A stretch of DNA of 64,000 nt from Crossaster papposus (GCA_037893245.1 JBAIAA010000313.1:1176001-1240000), one strand, 5' to 3'; counted from the first letter of the stretch, positions 53,501 to 57,304 are shown. Notes: a model not told the origin generated them from the sequence alone. Numbers and translations are program-made.

Positions 53501-55834
53501 CATAAGAGACCACTCTTGCCAGACGTCGTCGATTACAAGCCGCAGAAGAAGTCCCGGGTTGCCCACAATACTAAAAAGCTAAGCCCTACAGCCGACGCAA
53601 CGTCATCGTCATATTCCCCGCCTTCCAAGTACGATGTCAGTAGCACCACCAGGCAGTCGCCAGACTATAATGCGCACAGCCATGCCAGTAAAGCTCAGGA
53701 GATGAAGGACACCAAGTGTCGGGTACCAGTGACAGAATCTAAGGCCAAGCCTGTTGTTGTGAAGCAGTCACCACCTAGCGATGTTTCCTCAACGTCTAGC
53801 GGACCAGATTATCTGAAGTGAGTTGTTATCCAGGCCGTTGCGACAATGGCCTTGTCAACTGTTAAATTGGATGGTGCCAGACAATTTATGCATTCCAAGT
53901 CAGACTTTATTGTTTGAATGTGGCTTAACCAGTTCGCGCCGGATGACGTATATAAACGCGAAGTTTTCCCCAAATTCAAAACGGATGACGCATAAACACG
54001 CCAAGTTCAAGTTCGGAAATGTCTGTCAGCAGCGAGCAAGGCCGAAAATGCGTGGGTGTGCTTCCCGGCACTGTCGGCCTGAACCCGCTTCAGATCGAGT
54101 TTCGTTAAAAATAATCCCGCCCCTCGGCTCGGTGATGTTAAAATAATCCCGGCGCGAACTGGTTAAAACATTAGCAAATAATTAATCGCAAAATGTTTAA
54201 TTATTCATCAGAGCAGACTGTTCAATTTACTTTATTTTATTACTTTCATTTTTATCTGCAAAGTTTCAAAAACGAAGATTTTACTTTGCTTCCAATTCAA
54301 AATGGCCGACACGTGAATAAGGCCTATAGTGAAGATAGCTGTAGAGAGAAAATCATTTTCGTTTTGTTCAATCAGTTCCCGTCATCTCCACAGCAAATTC
54401 ACGACGATCGCTTCCCACGAACAGAAGCAGCGCTACAGGGACATATTCAACAAGGAGTACATAGAATATAAGAAGATGCATTCCTACGTCGAGAGCGTCA
54501 CGCTCAAGTTTACAAAGTTAAGAGAGGAACTTCACCGAGCGGCGGAGGACAGCGAGGAGTGTAGACAGATCAAGGCAAAGGTCATGGAGGAGTTCACCAA
54601 AATTCAAGAGGTTGGTAAAATCAGAACAAGTGGTGACCTGGCACCACGAAATGGGTGGAAAGTCGCGAAATTAAAAAGTTGACATTATAACATTTCTAGA
54701 AAGAAGGAGTCCTTAGCTTTTAAATGATGTATTGTGTGTTGCTGTAGCTTATTCCTAGCCGCCGCTATACTCTTTTGAAATAGGTGAAGTTATGCTTCTT
54801 TGTTTTGAAAAAAACGGAGTTCAAAGTCTGTGAATCGTGCCAACTATACTACAAATCAGTGCAATTGAGCCACAAAAAAACAACACTTTAGAGTTTTAAT
54901 TGAGCTATAACATTTTGGGATATGATAAATAAGTGGTTTTTTTATGTAAAAACGTTAACAACTCCAAAACGACCTCCCACTTGAAAAGTTGACGTTTTGG
55001 CCAATAACTCGTTTTGGCAATGTGCGACTTTCAAGCTCATTTCGTGGTGCCAGGTCAAAAGTTGTGAAGGGGGGATAGATGTGCTCTAGTGACTGAATCA
55101 TGCCAGTCCATATGTGTTTTATAACACATCTCGGTCCAAAAGATCCAGACGCCGCCATTTTTCATATTAAGATGAGCCTGGCAAACCTCTTGAGGGCGCT
55201 GTAACCAGTCAACAAATTTAGGTCTATTGCCCGCTTCGGCAAAACTATTTCCCGCAAATTCACGGTGGCGCAAATCTCATGCACTAGCCTATTATTAGTT
55301 AACCCCACGTGACCGTGTTTCAGCCAACCAGAATACAGAACTAGCAAGAGGTGTGTTATAATTCATAATAATTTTGTAATTTTGTTTGGTGATATTTGCA
55401 AATGTTGTATATTCTCTTTAACCAGTTCGCGCCGGATGACGTATATAAACGCAAACATTTTCACAGATTCAAAACGGATGATGCATAAACACGCCAAGTT
55501 CAAGTTCGGAAATGTATGTCAGCAGCGGGCAAGGCCGGAAATGCGTGGGTGTGCTTCCAGGCACTATCAGCCTGAACACGCTTCGGATTGAGTTTCGTTA
55601 AAAATAATCCCGCCCGTGGGCTCGGCGATGTTAAAATAATCCCGGCGCGAACTGGTTAATGTTTAGCCACAATTATTATGTCATTATTGTCGTTTATCTT
55701 CCACTCACCATTCGTAGGATTCCGAGTACCAGAAGAAAGAGTCTCGCTGGAGGGAACTTCATGACAAACTAGGCCACATCAAGGGACTGATTGCAGCCTA
55801 CGACAGCACCAGACAACGAGTAACGACAACGTAA
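4898..55834 (+). CDS. ELL: RNA polymerase II elongation factor ELL (11 coding exons)
   Basis: ELL-family proteins raise the elongation rate of RNA polymerase II in the nucleus, as part of the super elongation complex (with AFF1/4 and EAF) and the little elongation complex at snRNA genes. CDS = join(4898..5029, 33847..33894, 36475..36599, 43458..43586, 46617..46871, 47921..48041, 50493..50602, 51105..51327, 53501..53817, 54394..54610, 55718..55834), 597 residues against 621 in human ELL. Intron phases are 0,0,2,2,2,0,2,0,2,0 and every junction keeps frame. Residues 1-307 match the ELL N-terminal domain (VKLTDS-like LLKLTDSSLK, CIQQ, SATDD, then DRVIHLLALRPYKKPELILR). Residues 308-486 are a low-complexity Ser/Lys/Pro linker. 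Residues 487-597 are the occludin-homology domain, which in ELL2 binds AFF4. Remembered human sequences guided the exon choice; exon order and boundaries correspond closely. ELL versus ELL2 cannot be decided, as an invertebrate single-copy gene would be ancestral to both. Transcript ends are unknown. Confidence 0.95.
5030..5998. other. start of ELL intron 1
   Basis: Non-coding. Holds a C run (5238-5260, after CCCCCCACCC) and a 50-nt G run (5363-5412). The two lie about 100 bp apart with opposite strand bias, so the C run could pair with the G run. Apart from these I recognise nothing between 5413 and 5994. Confidence 0.6.
5363..5412. repeat. 50-nt uninterrupted poly-G
   Basis: 50 consecutive G, then TGGCATAC. 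It can form G-quadruplex or triplex structures, and exact length in an assembly is unreliable. Confidence 0.9.
6207..6470. repeat. ~129-bp tandem duplication inside D1
   Basis: GGGGTCATTTTGTTGCCTTA...CATCGAGCC is repeated twice head to tail with few changes. D2 carries only part of one unit (about 40634-40675). Confidence 0.8.
6787..7165. mobile_element. A1: A-family TTAA MITE
   Basis: 379 bp; TTAA both sides (6783-6786, 7166-7169). Ends AGGTAGGATACACCATTGG and ATGGTGTATACTACCT. The centre has a palindromic CGCTCGCCGGACGGCGAG core. Eight copies of this family lie in the window. Confidence 0.9.
7361..7520. repeat. fragment related to W element interior
   Basis: CGCCTTTTAAATAAATT...GGGTTAGTGTAAGTA resembles 28417-28466 and the inverse of 18450-18510, inside the W element of the large inverted repeat. 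Confidence 0.5.
7948..7987. repeat. 40-nt poly-G in D1
   Basis: 40 consecutive G between GGTCGT and AGGAGGAATC. The equivalent site in D2 has 29 G (41413-41441), so the tract belongs to the element. Confidence 0.9.
8623..9360. mobile_element. A2: A-family MITE, inverted, split by B1
   Basis: Reverse-orientation A element: 8623-8883 and 9298-9360 are its two parts, separated by element B1. TTAA at 8619-8622 and 9361-9364. About 12 bp of A sequence is missing at the left B1 junction. Confidence 0.85.
8884..9297. mobile_element. B1: B-family element inside A2
   Basis: Reverse copy of the ~403-bp B family (compare B3, 36635-37037), built from many GATGGACT / GGATTCAGGA motifs. Its right end GGGTTAGGGTTAA falls on the TTAA inside A2; the left end is trimmed. 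Confidence 0.8.
9658..11400. mobile_element. C: 1.74 kb TIR element with a periodic internal motif
   Basis: Ends TGGGTCATTCCAGCAGG and inverse of TGGGTCATTCCATCAGG, matching for about 27 bp (to GGGACAC). TA on both sides (9656-9657, 11401-11402), and B3 shows the unfilled site. AT-rich, with no coding frame of note. GGTGTCCATGTTACGTCTGC or its inverse recurs along its length at steps of ~177-202 bp. Non-autonomous; superfamily unassigned. Confidence 0.85.
9871..11196. repeat. ladder of ATGTTACGTC motifs in C
   Basis: Core ATGTTACGTC at 10254, 10431, 10616, 10818 and 11187 on +. The inverse GACGTAACAT or GACGTAACAC is at 9871 and 10056. Steps are about 185, 198, 177, 185, 202 and 369 (twice 184). 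Confidence 0.85.
11615..11984. mobile_element. A3: A-family TTAA MITE
   Basis: TTAA 11611-11614 and 11985-11988; ends AGGTAGTATACACCATCGG and ATGGTGTATACTACCT. Confidence 0.9.
11989..12980. other. intron 1 segment without recognised features
   Basis: AT-rich intronic sequence with short TACATGTA runs (about 12661-12705). No gene, TIR pair or tandem repeat recognised. Confidence 0.5.
12981..13271 (+). mobile_element. tRNA-derived SINE with (ATC)n tail
   Basis: Head has a pol III A box (about 12985-13005, GTCGTGGTCGGGCGGTTAAG) and B box GGGTTCGAGTCCC (13032-13044). The body has CCTTAAGCAAGGCAATTAAA, GGATGGGACGTAAAGC and AATGCACGTAAAAGAACCC; the tail is an ATC repeat (13252-13271). This body is a widespread marine-invertebrate SINE type by memory. 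A full-length-looking single copy. Confidence 0.88.
13490..13930. repeat. Q1: dispersed repeat interrupted by M1
   Basis: Matches 36115-36355 (Q2) in pieces: CCTTTGTGAAGCAG..., GAATTTGCATAAAAAGGTCA, TTTGCAAAGACCACTG and GCACTGTCGAATACACTGGT. M1 interrupts it at the TTAA that is still empty in Q2 (36251-36254). Open frames over 13240-13515 overlap it and look incidental. Confidence 0.75.
13630..13802. mobile_element. M1: M-family TTAA MITE, short
   Basis: Starts CCAGTTTGCGCCGGATGA, ends CCCGGCGCGAACTGG; TTAA 13626-13629, TTGA 13803-13806. About 60 bp shorter than full copies through a gap in the middle. Confidence 0.88.
13938..14097. mobile_element. M2: M-family MITE, 3' truncated
   Basis: TTAA 13934-13937 then CCAGTTTGCGCCGGATGACG and the first two-thirds of M, up to GGTATTATTGGCTCGG. 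The second end is absent. Confidence 0.8.
14098..14817. other. intron 1 segment without recognised features
   Basis: AT-rich with TACATGTA runs; antiparallel open frames around 14320-14652 have no recognisable product. Confidence 0.5.
14822..14927. mobile_element. M3: M-family MITE, internally deleted
   Basis: 106 bp: both ends (CCAGTTCGCGCCGGATGACG, GGCGCGAACTGG) and TTAA on both sides (14818-14821, 14928-14931) but most of the middle missing. Confidence 0.88.
15668..16915. repeat. X unit, left arm: diverged tandem sub-repeats with TTCGCGAA clusters
   Basis: About 1.25 kb built of sub-repeats (near 15820, 16158 and 16380). Each has clusters of GCTTCGCGAACGCTTCGCGA, CTCATGACAATTCGCGAAGC, TACCGCGAGAT, GTGACGTAC.GCAAACCTTC and GGCGCGGTGCGGTGCATTTA. 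TTCGCGAA is itself a perfect palindrome. Further TTCGCGAA clusters lie at 15405-15550. It ends at GGGAATTCCCAGTG...TAAGCGG-type sequence. Confidence 0.8.
17240..17768. mobile_element. Y1: CAGCCGATTTCACGAA element, left arm
   Basis: Right end TTCGTGAAATCGGCTG is present; the left end is trimmed compared with Y2. Contains TGCGCAACG / GCGTAGC motifs typical of the family. Confidence 0.7.
17920..19544. mobile_element. W: 1.6 kb element with TTGGGCGATACCGC ends
   Basis: TTGGGCGATACCGCGATATT at 17920 and GCGGTATCGCCCAA ending 19544. A truncated inverse copy is 28330-29058 in the right arm, and a 5' end fragment lies at 41308-41375 inside D2. An 87-codon frame (18436-18699) has no recognisable product. 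Superfamily not assigned. Confidence 0.7.
21651..22195. mobile_element. Y2: complete 545-bp CAGCCGATTTCACGAA element
   Basis: Ends CAGCCGATTTCACGAA and TTTCGTGAAATCGGCTG, with a second inner inverted pair (GCGTAGCTTGCGCC, and GGCGCAA on the other side). Target duplication not evident. More diverged from Y1 than Y4 is. Confidence 0.8.
22379..22705. mobile_element. Z1: fold-back MITE
   Basis: Long inverted ends: ACATCTTGTACACTGACTTG at left, with CAAGTCAGTGTACAAGATGT at right. A second copy is at 56524-56883. It contains GTGATTCGGGGCAAGC in both. Confidence 0.75.
23064..23440. mobile_element. A4: A-family TTAA MITE
   Basis: TTAA 23060-23063 and 23441-23444; centre GCGATCGCCGTCCGGCGATC is a near-perfect palindrome. 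Confidence 0.9.
24736..24852. repeat. ~48-bp tandem repeat rich in TACATGTA
   Basis: Three imperfect copies of CTACATGTACATGTAATGTA followed by CACGGAGATC and GTGTACA. Confidence 0.7.
25199..25370. repeat. G/T-only low-complexity stretch
   Basis: About 170 bp almost purely G and T on +, including several runs of 7-15 G. Extreme strand asymmetry. Confidence 0.8.
26657..27054. mobile_element. Y3: partial CAGCCGATTTCACGAA element
   Basis: Begins GCAGCCGATTTCACGAAAAG; its right part is replaced by the X unit that starts at 27055. Direct to Y1, inverse to Y4. Confidence 0.7.
27055..28318. repeat. X unit, right arm inner copy
   Basis: From CATGTAAGCGGACCAAAG to CACGCTCATTTGCAAACAAA. A direct repeat of 30057-31317 and an inverse of 15668-16915, with a little more divergence than those two show to each other. 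Confidence 0.8.
28330..29058. mobile_element. W, truncated inverse copy in right arm
   Basis: Ends GCGGTATCGCCCAA at 29058 and stops where the inner X unit begins (28318-28330). Between 28940 and 29040 it carries TATCGATATCGCGAT-like sequence absent from the left copy. Confidence 0.7.
29213..29740. mobile_element. Y4: CAGCCGATTTCACGAA element, right arm
   Basis: Inverse partner of Y1 within the arms: begins GCAGCCGATTTCACGAAACC; the far end is trimmed at the same point as Y1. Confidence 0.7.
30057..31317. repeat. X unit, right arm outer copy
   Basis: Pairs closely with 15668-16915 in inverse orientation; a 70-codon frame at 31090-31302 (-) equals that at 15680-15892 (+) residue for residue. 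Confidence 0.85.
31639..33292. other. intron 1, right of the inverted repeat
   Basis: Starts with a TACATGTACATG microsatellite (31636-31680), then a short G run (31721-31733) and a 55-nt C run (32441-32495). I see nothing else recognisable; the open frames over the runs are trivial. Confidence 0.6.
32441..32495. repeat. 55-nt uninterrupted poly-C
   Basis: 55 consecutive C on +, the longest homopolymer here. Confidence 0.9.
33297..33652. mobile_element. A5: A-family TTAA MITE
   Basis: TTAA 33293-33296 and 33653-33656; ends 194 bp before ELL exon 2. Centre GCGATCGCCGTCCGGCGAT partly reduced. Confidence 0.88.
33847..33894 (+). CDS. ELL: ELL exon 2 (codons 45-60)
   Basis: This is a 48-nt exon, acceptor TTGCAG, donor GTAAGT, phase 0 on both sides. 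It encodes GHTKETPTILFKGKKG, which aligns with the vertebrate segment ending in RFQGSQG. It sits about 195 bp after the A5 MITE and follows the 28.8 kb intron 1, so skipping it would keep frame. Confidence 0.9.
34044..34278. mobile_element. M4: full-length M-family MITE
   Basis: 235 bp; CCAGTTCGCGCCAGATGACG to CCCGGTGCGAACTGG; TTAA 34040-34043 and 34279-34282. ELL intron 2. Confidence 0.9.
34854..35101. mobile_element. P: MITE with GTTTTTCCGTCAATTTCGGC ends
   Basis: TA then GGTTTTTCCGTCAATTTCGG; right end CCGAAATTGACCGGGAAAAC then TA. Interior has repeated CAATTTAGCAT and inverse. TA target likely. Confidence 0.65.
35837..36070. mobile_element. M5: full-length M-family MITE, reverse
   Basis: 234 bp, opposite orientation to M4; TTAA 35833-35836 and 36071-36074. 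ELL intron 2. Confidence 0.9.
36115..36355. repeat. Q2: dispersed repeat with empty M site
   Basis: Counterpart of Q1 (13490-13930). CCATTTAAGCAAGTTTGCAA (36247-36266) is the unfilled version of the M1 insertion site. Confidence 0.75.
36475..36599 (+). CDS. ELL: ELL exon 3 (codons 61-102)
   Basis: Acceptor CCCAAG, donor GTGAGA, ending in phase 2. It encodes IITIPVKDGG...DFQFTVQQMSIP...SSYECIQQFTN, matching vertebrate HISIP...FSFYLSNI...FDCIQQY. The last ~26 nt of the exon are repeated twice more downstream in intron 3 (see the tandem repeat at 36574-37355). MITE B3 begins only 32 bp past the donor. Confidence 0.93.
36574..37355. repeat. tandem repeat that includes the end of ELL exon 3
   Basis: The stretch ATGCATCCAGCAGTTCACAA...ACAGGTGAGAATAATCCCAAA, spanning the exon 3 donor (36574-36614), recurs at 37110-37151 and 37248-37287. 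It is followed each time by a CGCTGGATTCTTCAAAA-like segment and a GGATT.AGGAATGCAGA.CC segment. Three units of ~125-140 bp if B3, inserted in unit 1, is removed. The GT donor is GC and AT in the later copies. Confidence 0.82.
36635..37037. mobile_element. B3: intact 403-bp B-family element
   Basis: TTAA 36631-36634 and 37038-37041; CCCTAACCCCCTCACTGC to CTCAGAGTGGTTAGGG. It starts 32 bp after the exon 3 donor. Confidence 0.9.
37356..38357. other. ELL intron 3 segment
   Basis: Only a reverse A-family fragment (about 37786-37880, CGATCGCTGGACGGCGATCG core) recognised; the rest is plain intron. Confidence 0.5.
38362..38666. mobile_element. A6: A-family TTAA MITE, core-deleted
   Basis: TTAA 38358-38361 and 38667-38670. 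About 70 bp including the palindromic centre are missing compared with A3. Confidence 0.88.
38828..38985. repeat. GAGACC-rich low-complexity repeat
   Basis: CCGAGACC / TCGAGACC recurs about eight times in 160 bp; irregular spacing. Confidence 0.6.
39086..39560 (+). mobile_element. LINE (non-LTR retrotransposon) ORF2 3' fragment
   Basis: Encodes the C-terminal tail of a reverse transcriptase ORF: MKGQLYTACVRSCMVYGCRT, then RAEMRMIRWMRGLPLAKR. The next frame gives LRRHSLRWFGLVGRREDQLG and GRPRKTWQSFM. The ACVRSCMVYG, MIRWM, LRWFG and GRPRKTW motifs are the usual end of such proteins in L2/CR1/RTE-like LINEs. Several stops and frame changes; only ~160 codons remain, so it is dead. Clade not resolved. 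Confidence 0.82.
39921..40299. mobile_element. A7: A-family TTAA MITE
   Basis: TTAA 39917-39920 and 40300-40303. Very close to A1 (same CGCTCGCCGGACGGCGAG core), so A1 and A7 form a subfamily. Confidence 0.9.
40462..41679. mobile_element. D2: second TACCGTAATTTCC element, 1.2 kb
   Basis: Both ends match D1. The middle differs: 40690-41300 is unlike D1, and 41308-41375 is a W-like end (TATCGCCCAAGC). A 29-nt G tract at 41413-41441 matches D1's. ELL intron 3. Confidence 0.75.
41885..42564. mobile_element. I: 680-bp TIR element, GGGCCAAATTCATAAACGGT ends
   Basis: Left GGGCCAAATTCATAAACGGT; right inverse ACCGTTTATGAATTTGGCC. A related inner GGCCTGAATTCATAAA lies at 41971. No coding capacity. 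Confidence 0.7.
42774..43002. mobile_element. M6: M-family MITE, reverse
   Basis: TTAA 42770-42773 and 43003-43006; 229 bp. Confidence 0.9.
43314..43395. mobile_element. 82-bp TTAA mini-element, B/E-type ends
   Basis: TTAA 43310-43313, CCCTAACTCCCTACAC ... GGTGAGGGAGTTAGGG, TTAA 43396-43399. Hairpin-like; ends 62 bp before exon 4. Confidence 0.75.
43458..43586 (+). CDS. ELL: ELL exon 4 (codons 102-145)
   Basis: Acceptor TTTGCAG, donor GTACAA (a non-consensus +4 to +6), phase 2 in and out. It encodes SKGEPQLDSISQIKTKVI, then SATDDVYQTTQDKMKLADEE. The vertebrate counterpart reads GEVHLDCLGSIQDKI, then CATDDSYQKARQSMAQAEEE. Confidence 0.95.
43673..43992. repeat. J half-element
   Basis: A single arm of the J palindrome: CGAAATACGGTACCCTCTGG to CTCCACAGTGATACAAAAAT, with TGTGGGTTAGGGTTAG inside. 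ELL intron 4. Confidence 0.8.
44505..44708. mobile_element. M7: diverged M-family MITE
   Basis: TTAA 44501-44504 and 44709-44712; 204 bp, more substitutions than the other copies, so older. Confidence 0.85.
44766..44788. repeat. 23-nt poly-C
   Basis: 23 consecutive C in ELL intron 4. Confidence 0.9.
44874..45537. repeat. J: 664-bp near-perfect hairpin
   Basis: Left arm 44874-45197 (324 bp) and right arm 45213-45537 (325 bp) are near-perfect inverse copies around a 15-nt loop. Arms begin CGAAATACGGTACCCTCTGG and contain TGTGGGTTAGGGTTAGTG. It lies in ELL intron 4, so the pre-mRNA would fold here. Confidence 0.92.
45541..45690. repeat. small fold-back next to J
   Basis: GTTTGTTTATGGTGTAAAT (45548) is inverted at 45661 (CCATTTACACCATAAACAAA). 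Confidence 0.6.
46145..46573. mobile_element. G2: MITE with TATGT(G/T)ACCCGCTCTGC ends
   Basis: Left TATGTTACCCGCTCTGCAAA; right TTTGCAGAGTGGGTCACATA. Right edge 43 bp before ELL exon 5. Confidence 0.75.
46617..46871 (+). CDS. ELL: ELL exon 5 (codons 145-230)
   Basis: Acceptor TTTACAG, donor GTAAGC, phase 2 in and out. This 255-nt exon encodes a basic, low-complexity stretch rich in Lys, Ser, Gln and Pro (KVRKIIKRPGQPTQNKT and similar). It corresponds to the vertebrate region with GKKVQFRKPAPG and the Ala/Ser-rich spacer before the RDRV motif. A G-family MITE (G2) ends 43 bp before the acceptor. Confidence 0.9.
47305..47813. mobile_element. N1: hAT-type element carrying an 11-bp minisatellite
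   Basis: Perfect 8-bp target duplication CTTGATAC (47297-47304, 47814-47821). Ends CAGAATTGTAGTCGAGTCC and GGACTCGACTACATG...CTCTG. CAG..CTG ends with an 8-bp duplication are hAT hallmarks. Inside is the minisatellite 47395-47792. No transposase. ELL intron 5. Confidence 0.85.
47395..47792. repeat. minisatellite, unit GATGGACTTGT (11 bp)
   Basis: About 36 units; the first ones read GATTGACTTGT, two lack TT. The 199-codon HHKSITSPSQV repeat frame on - is a by-product of the 11-bp period. Confidence 0.93.
47921..48041 (+). CDS. ELL: ELL exon 6, the most conserved exon (codons 230-270)
   Basis: Acceptor TTGATTTCAG, donor GTGAGC. It encodes RDRVIHLLALRPYKKPELIL, then RLQKDGIAMKDKNQLSNILS. This is nearly identical to vertebrate FRDRVLHLLALRPYRKAELLLRLQKDGL and is the single best identifier of the gene. 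The segment is helix-rich and winged-helix-like by family knowledge. Confidence 0.97.
48129..48362. mobile_element. M8: full-length M-family MITE
   Basis: 234 bp; TTAA 48125-48128 and 48363-48366. 88 bp after the exon 6 donor. Confidence 0.9.
48424..48656. mobile_element. M9: M-family MITE, reverse, diverged
   Basis: TTAA 48420-48423; right flank GTAA. Head-to-head with M8, 58 bp apart. Confidence 0.85.
48810..49192. mobile_element. F: TTAA MITE related to family A
   Basis: TTAA 48806-48809 and 49193-49196; ends ATGGATCGTATACCTTTGGT and CAAACGTTTACGATCCCT. The TTTGGTAATTA inner end echoes family A's ATTGGTAATT. Confidence 0.8.
49634..50310. mobile_element. R: 677-bp element with CAGGCCTTCATTTTAA ends
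   Basis: Perfect 16-bp terminal inverted repeats; flanked by CACATT on both sides (49628-49633, 50311-50316). A GC-rich CGCGCTCGCGCTCGCGCTCC run sits at the left; GGAGAGCGAT repeats at the right. It contains a 56-bp TTAA mini-element (50100-50155, GGCATAGACACC to GGGCCT). Confidence 0.8.
50493..50602 (+). CDS. ELL: ELL exon 7 (codons 271-307)
   Basis: Acceptor CATTTCAG, donor GTAAGT, phase 0 in and 2 out. It encodes VATLSRENAYILNKHLYNEV, then QEDWPLYSDVDRQLLR. The vertebrate equivalent has VANMSAKDGT...MYKDVQKDWPGYSEGDQQLLKR. This closes the conserved N-terminal ELL domain. Confidence 0.95.
51105..51327 (+). CDS. ELL: ELL exon 8, Ser-rich linker (codons 307-381)
   Basis: Pyrimidine-rich acceptor ending CTCCTCAG, donor GTAACG. 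It encodes KNLKTLNQKE, a serine run built on TCA/TCG/TCC codons (VSLSSSSSLSSSSSSK), and a basic Pro/Lys segment (KMPPKDVPQTRPVAKPDP). The TCATCG codon repeat is a short in-frame microsatellite (about 51164-51209), so length variation between alleles is likely. Assignment rests on frame and position, as the linker is poorly conserved in the family. Confidence 0.85.
51485..51822. mobile_element. G1: 338-bp MITE, TATGTGACCCGCTCCAGG ends
   Basis: Terminal inverted repeats of ~38 bp (TATGTGACCCGCTCCAGGAA ... GACATAAGTCGC) at both ends. ELL intron 8. Confidence 0.85.
52093..52510. mobile_element. G3: MITE, TATGTAAACCTGGCACCAC ends
   Basis: Left CCTGGCACCACAAAATGGGT, right inverse TTTCGTGGTGCCAGGTCACA. 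A close relative, G4, is at 54631-55059. ELL intron 8. Confidence 0.85.
52951..53430. mobile_element. H1: fold-back element, GGGCCCAATTT ends, with H2 inside
   Basis: GGGCCCAATTTTTAAAAAAG at left, TTTTAGGAAATTGGGCCC at right. The inner H2 (53026-53257), GGGGCCAATTTCATAAAACA with its inverse, is a second member of the same family inserted in the first. Repeated AAGCACAAAAATGTGCTTAG motifs. Confidence 0.8.
53501..53817 (+). CDS. ELL: ELL exon 9, linker to PDYL motif (codons 382-487)
   Basis: Acceptor TACTCTTAG, donor GTGAGT, phase 0 in and 2 out. It begins HKRPLLPDVVDYKPQKKSRV, comparable to the vertebrate segment with PDFIDPLANKKPRISH. It ends SSTSSGPDYL, comparable to TSTSETPDYLLKY just before the occludin-homology domain. 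The middle is Ser/Pro/Lys-rich and likely disordered. Confidence 0.92.
53929..54162. mobile_element. M10: full-length M-family MITE
   Basis: 234 bp; TTAA 53925-53928 and 54163-54166. Shares the CGCCAAGTTCAAGTTCGG variant with M4 and M11. ELL intron 9. Confidence 0.92.
54394..54610 (+). CDS. ELL: ELL exon 10, occludin-homology domain part 1 (codons 487-559)
   Basis: Acceptor TCTCCACAG, donor GTTGGT (weaker than the others). It encodes NKFTTIASHEQKQRYRDIFN, then KEYIEYKKMHSYVESVTLKF and a charged helix ending EEFTKIQE. This matches vertebrate ISSSEQRQSYKNDFNAEYSEYRDLHARIERI and EYRKIKK. It forms the long helical hairpin shared with occludin, the AFF4-binding part in ELL2. The MITE-like element G4 starts about 20 bp past the donor. 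Confidence 0.95.
54631..55059. mobile_element. G4: relative of G3
   Basis: GTGACCTGGCACCACGAAAT at left and ATTTCGTGGTGCCAGGTCA at right; interior matches G3 throughout. Starts 20 bp past the exon 10 donor. Confidence 0.85.
55422..55655. mobile_element. M11: full-length M-family MITE
   Basis: TTAA 55418-55421 and 55656-55659. Left-adjacent 55391-55417 (GATATTTGCAAATGTTGTAT) looks like a decayed A-family end, so two families again share one TTAA. Confidence 0.9.
55718..55834 (+). CDS. ELL: ELL exon 11, C-terminus and stop (codons 560-597)
   Basis: Acceptor ATTCGTAG, stop TAA at 55832-55834. It encodes DSEYQKKESRWRELHDKLGH, then IKGLIAAYDSTRQRVTTT. The vertebrate end reads YSQEKHRCEYLHSKLAHIKRLIAEYDQRQ, so this is the true C-terminus. 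MITE M11 ends 62 bp before the acceptor, very near the branch-point zone. Confidence 0.95.
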   Translation, partial: DSEYQKKESRWRELHDKLGHIKGLIAAYDSTRQRVTTT

Positions 55835-56520
55835 AAAAACAATGTTTGAAACCAGTATTCCGTTCCAATCTCGCTGCCGACATTCAGAAAAAGCAGGTAT
55901 TTTTTGAAAAGATTTGTTTTTCAAAAAGCAAAAGTGGTATATCTTGGTTTTGGGACTGAGGGGATGAAGTTGTGTTGAGATTAATATACAGGTAACTTTA
56001 ACCTCCTTGATCCTTCAAAATCCACCAAAAGGATTTTCTGTTGGAATTCGAAAGAGCGAATAAGAAAGACTGAACCCAACTCCTATAACCTCAAGGAAAC
56101 TTGAGGGCTTTTGAAAGTTTAAGTTCAAAGAAAACTCCATATTGAACACCAGCTTTTGCACCAATGCACATATTTGCCACTGAAAATCTTAGCCATTGCA
56201 ACTTATATACCGTACATGTACTCTTAATGTCGCGCGAGAGAAGAAAAAAACACCAAAATGTGCCAATTGGTACAGCACTGTGTTGGACTTTGTGTTGGAC
56301 TGTGACTGTGCTTGTAGAAATTGCTTGGGTGTTATGATGAATTTACGCCTGAATATACACAAAATGATTTTTAAAAATAAGATCACATAAAAAGATTAAG
56401 ATCTCTCTACCCCTTTCCTCATTTACTTGATGTGCCACTGAAACGAAGTACGAATGTTTTGCAAATACAACAAAATAAGGGTCAGTGATAGTTTTTGTGC
56501 CTGTTAGGGCCCATCCCAAT
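55835..56520 (+). other. ELL: ELL 3' UTR, extent unknown
   Basis: Follows the TAA stop. 55995-56060 resembles a unit of the exon-3 tandem repeat (CTTGATCCTTCAAAATCC). I see no AATAAA in the first 2.4 kb after the stop; one lies near 58329 in AT-rich sequence. The mRNA end cannot be placed. Confidence 0.5.
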
Positions 56521-56523
56521 TGA

Positions 56524-56883
56524 CCATTTGCGTGTTAAATTTGAATAACATCTGGTACACTGACTTGGTCACACATCAGCTTGGCACCTTTGAACTTTAA
56601 ATTCTCCAGACCAAAGACACTGTTGCTTTATCACGTGATTCGGGGCAAGCTTTTGCATAGTTACGTAAGAGACGCTCAGCACCAATACATTGTTCAGAAT
56701 GGGTGCGAATGGCAAAAAGACACCAGACCATTCCAGAGCTGGGGGTTGCTAGCGTAAGGCTTGCCCCGAATCACGTGATATAGCAACAGAGTCTTTAGTC
56801 TGGAGAATTTAAAGTTAAACTGTGCCAAGCTGTGTTAGCAAGTCAGTGTACCAGATGTTTAACTCAGGGTCACGCGCAAATGG
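56524..56883. mobile_element. Z2: second Z fold-back element
   Basis: ACATCTGGTACACTGACTTG at left and CAAGTCAGTGTACCAGATGT at right. GTGATTCGGGGCAAGC lies near 56636 and its inverse near 56760. Better-preserved palindrome than Z1. Confidence 0.8.
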
Positions 56884-57208
56884 CTTATTCCCATCTGGCA
56901 CAAGTGGCACAAGTTACGGACAAGTGGCCCACACTGTGTCGGGTGTAAGTTGCAAGAGTCTGGAAACTAATAACCCACAATCGTCCCGCAGTGAAGAAAA
57001 TCCAAATTGGCAAGTCAAGCAGTCGCTGACGACAATTTTCCCCAAACATTCTACCCGAAACTTGCCAGGAATTTGTCCTAGATATGAATTGAGATGGGTA
57101 GTGCATAGAGCTTAATTAAATTACTAGAGCGCTAACTCTTTCGTGCAGAGATACTTTGAATTCACGTGCAAATTTGTAGAATATAAAGAAATATATAGAA
57201 TCAAATAA

Positions 57209-57304
57209 GTTAAAGAGGGCCTAATATTTCCATCTTAACTACATGTAGGTCTTGTTGTCTCTATAGAAGATCTGGTTAAGATCGAAATATTAGGCCCTCA
57301 TAAC
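57209..57304. repeat. K: ~96-bp stem-loop
   Basis: GAGGGCCTAATATTTCCATC and its inverse GATCGAAATATTAGGCCCTC with a 35-nt loop. One arm recurs alone at 62110-62140. Confidence 0.8.
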
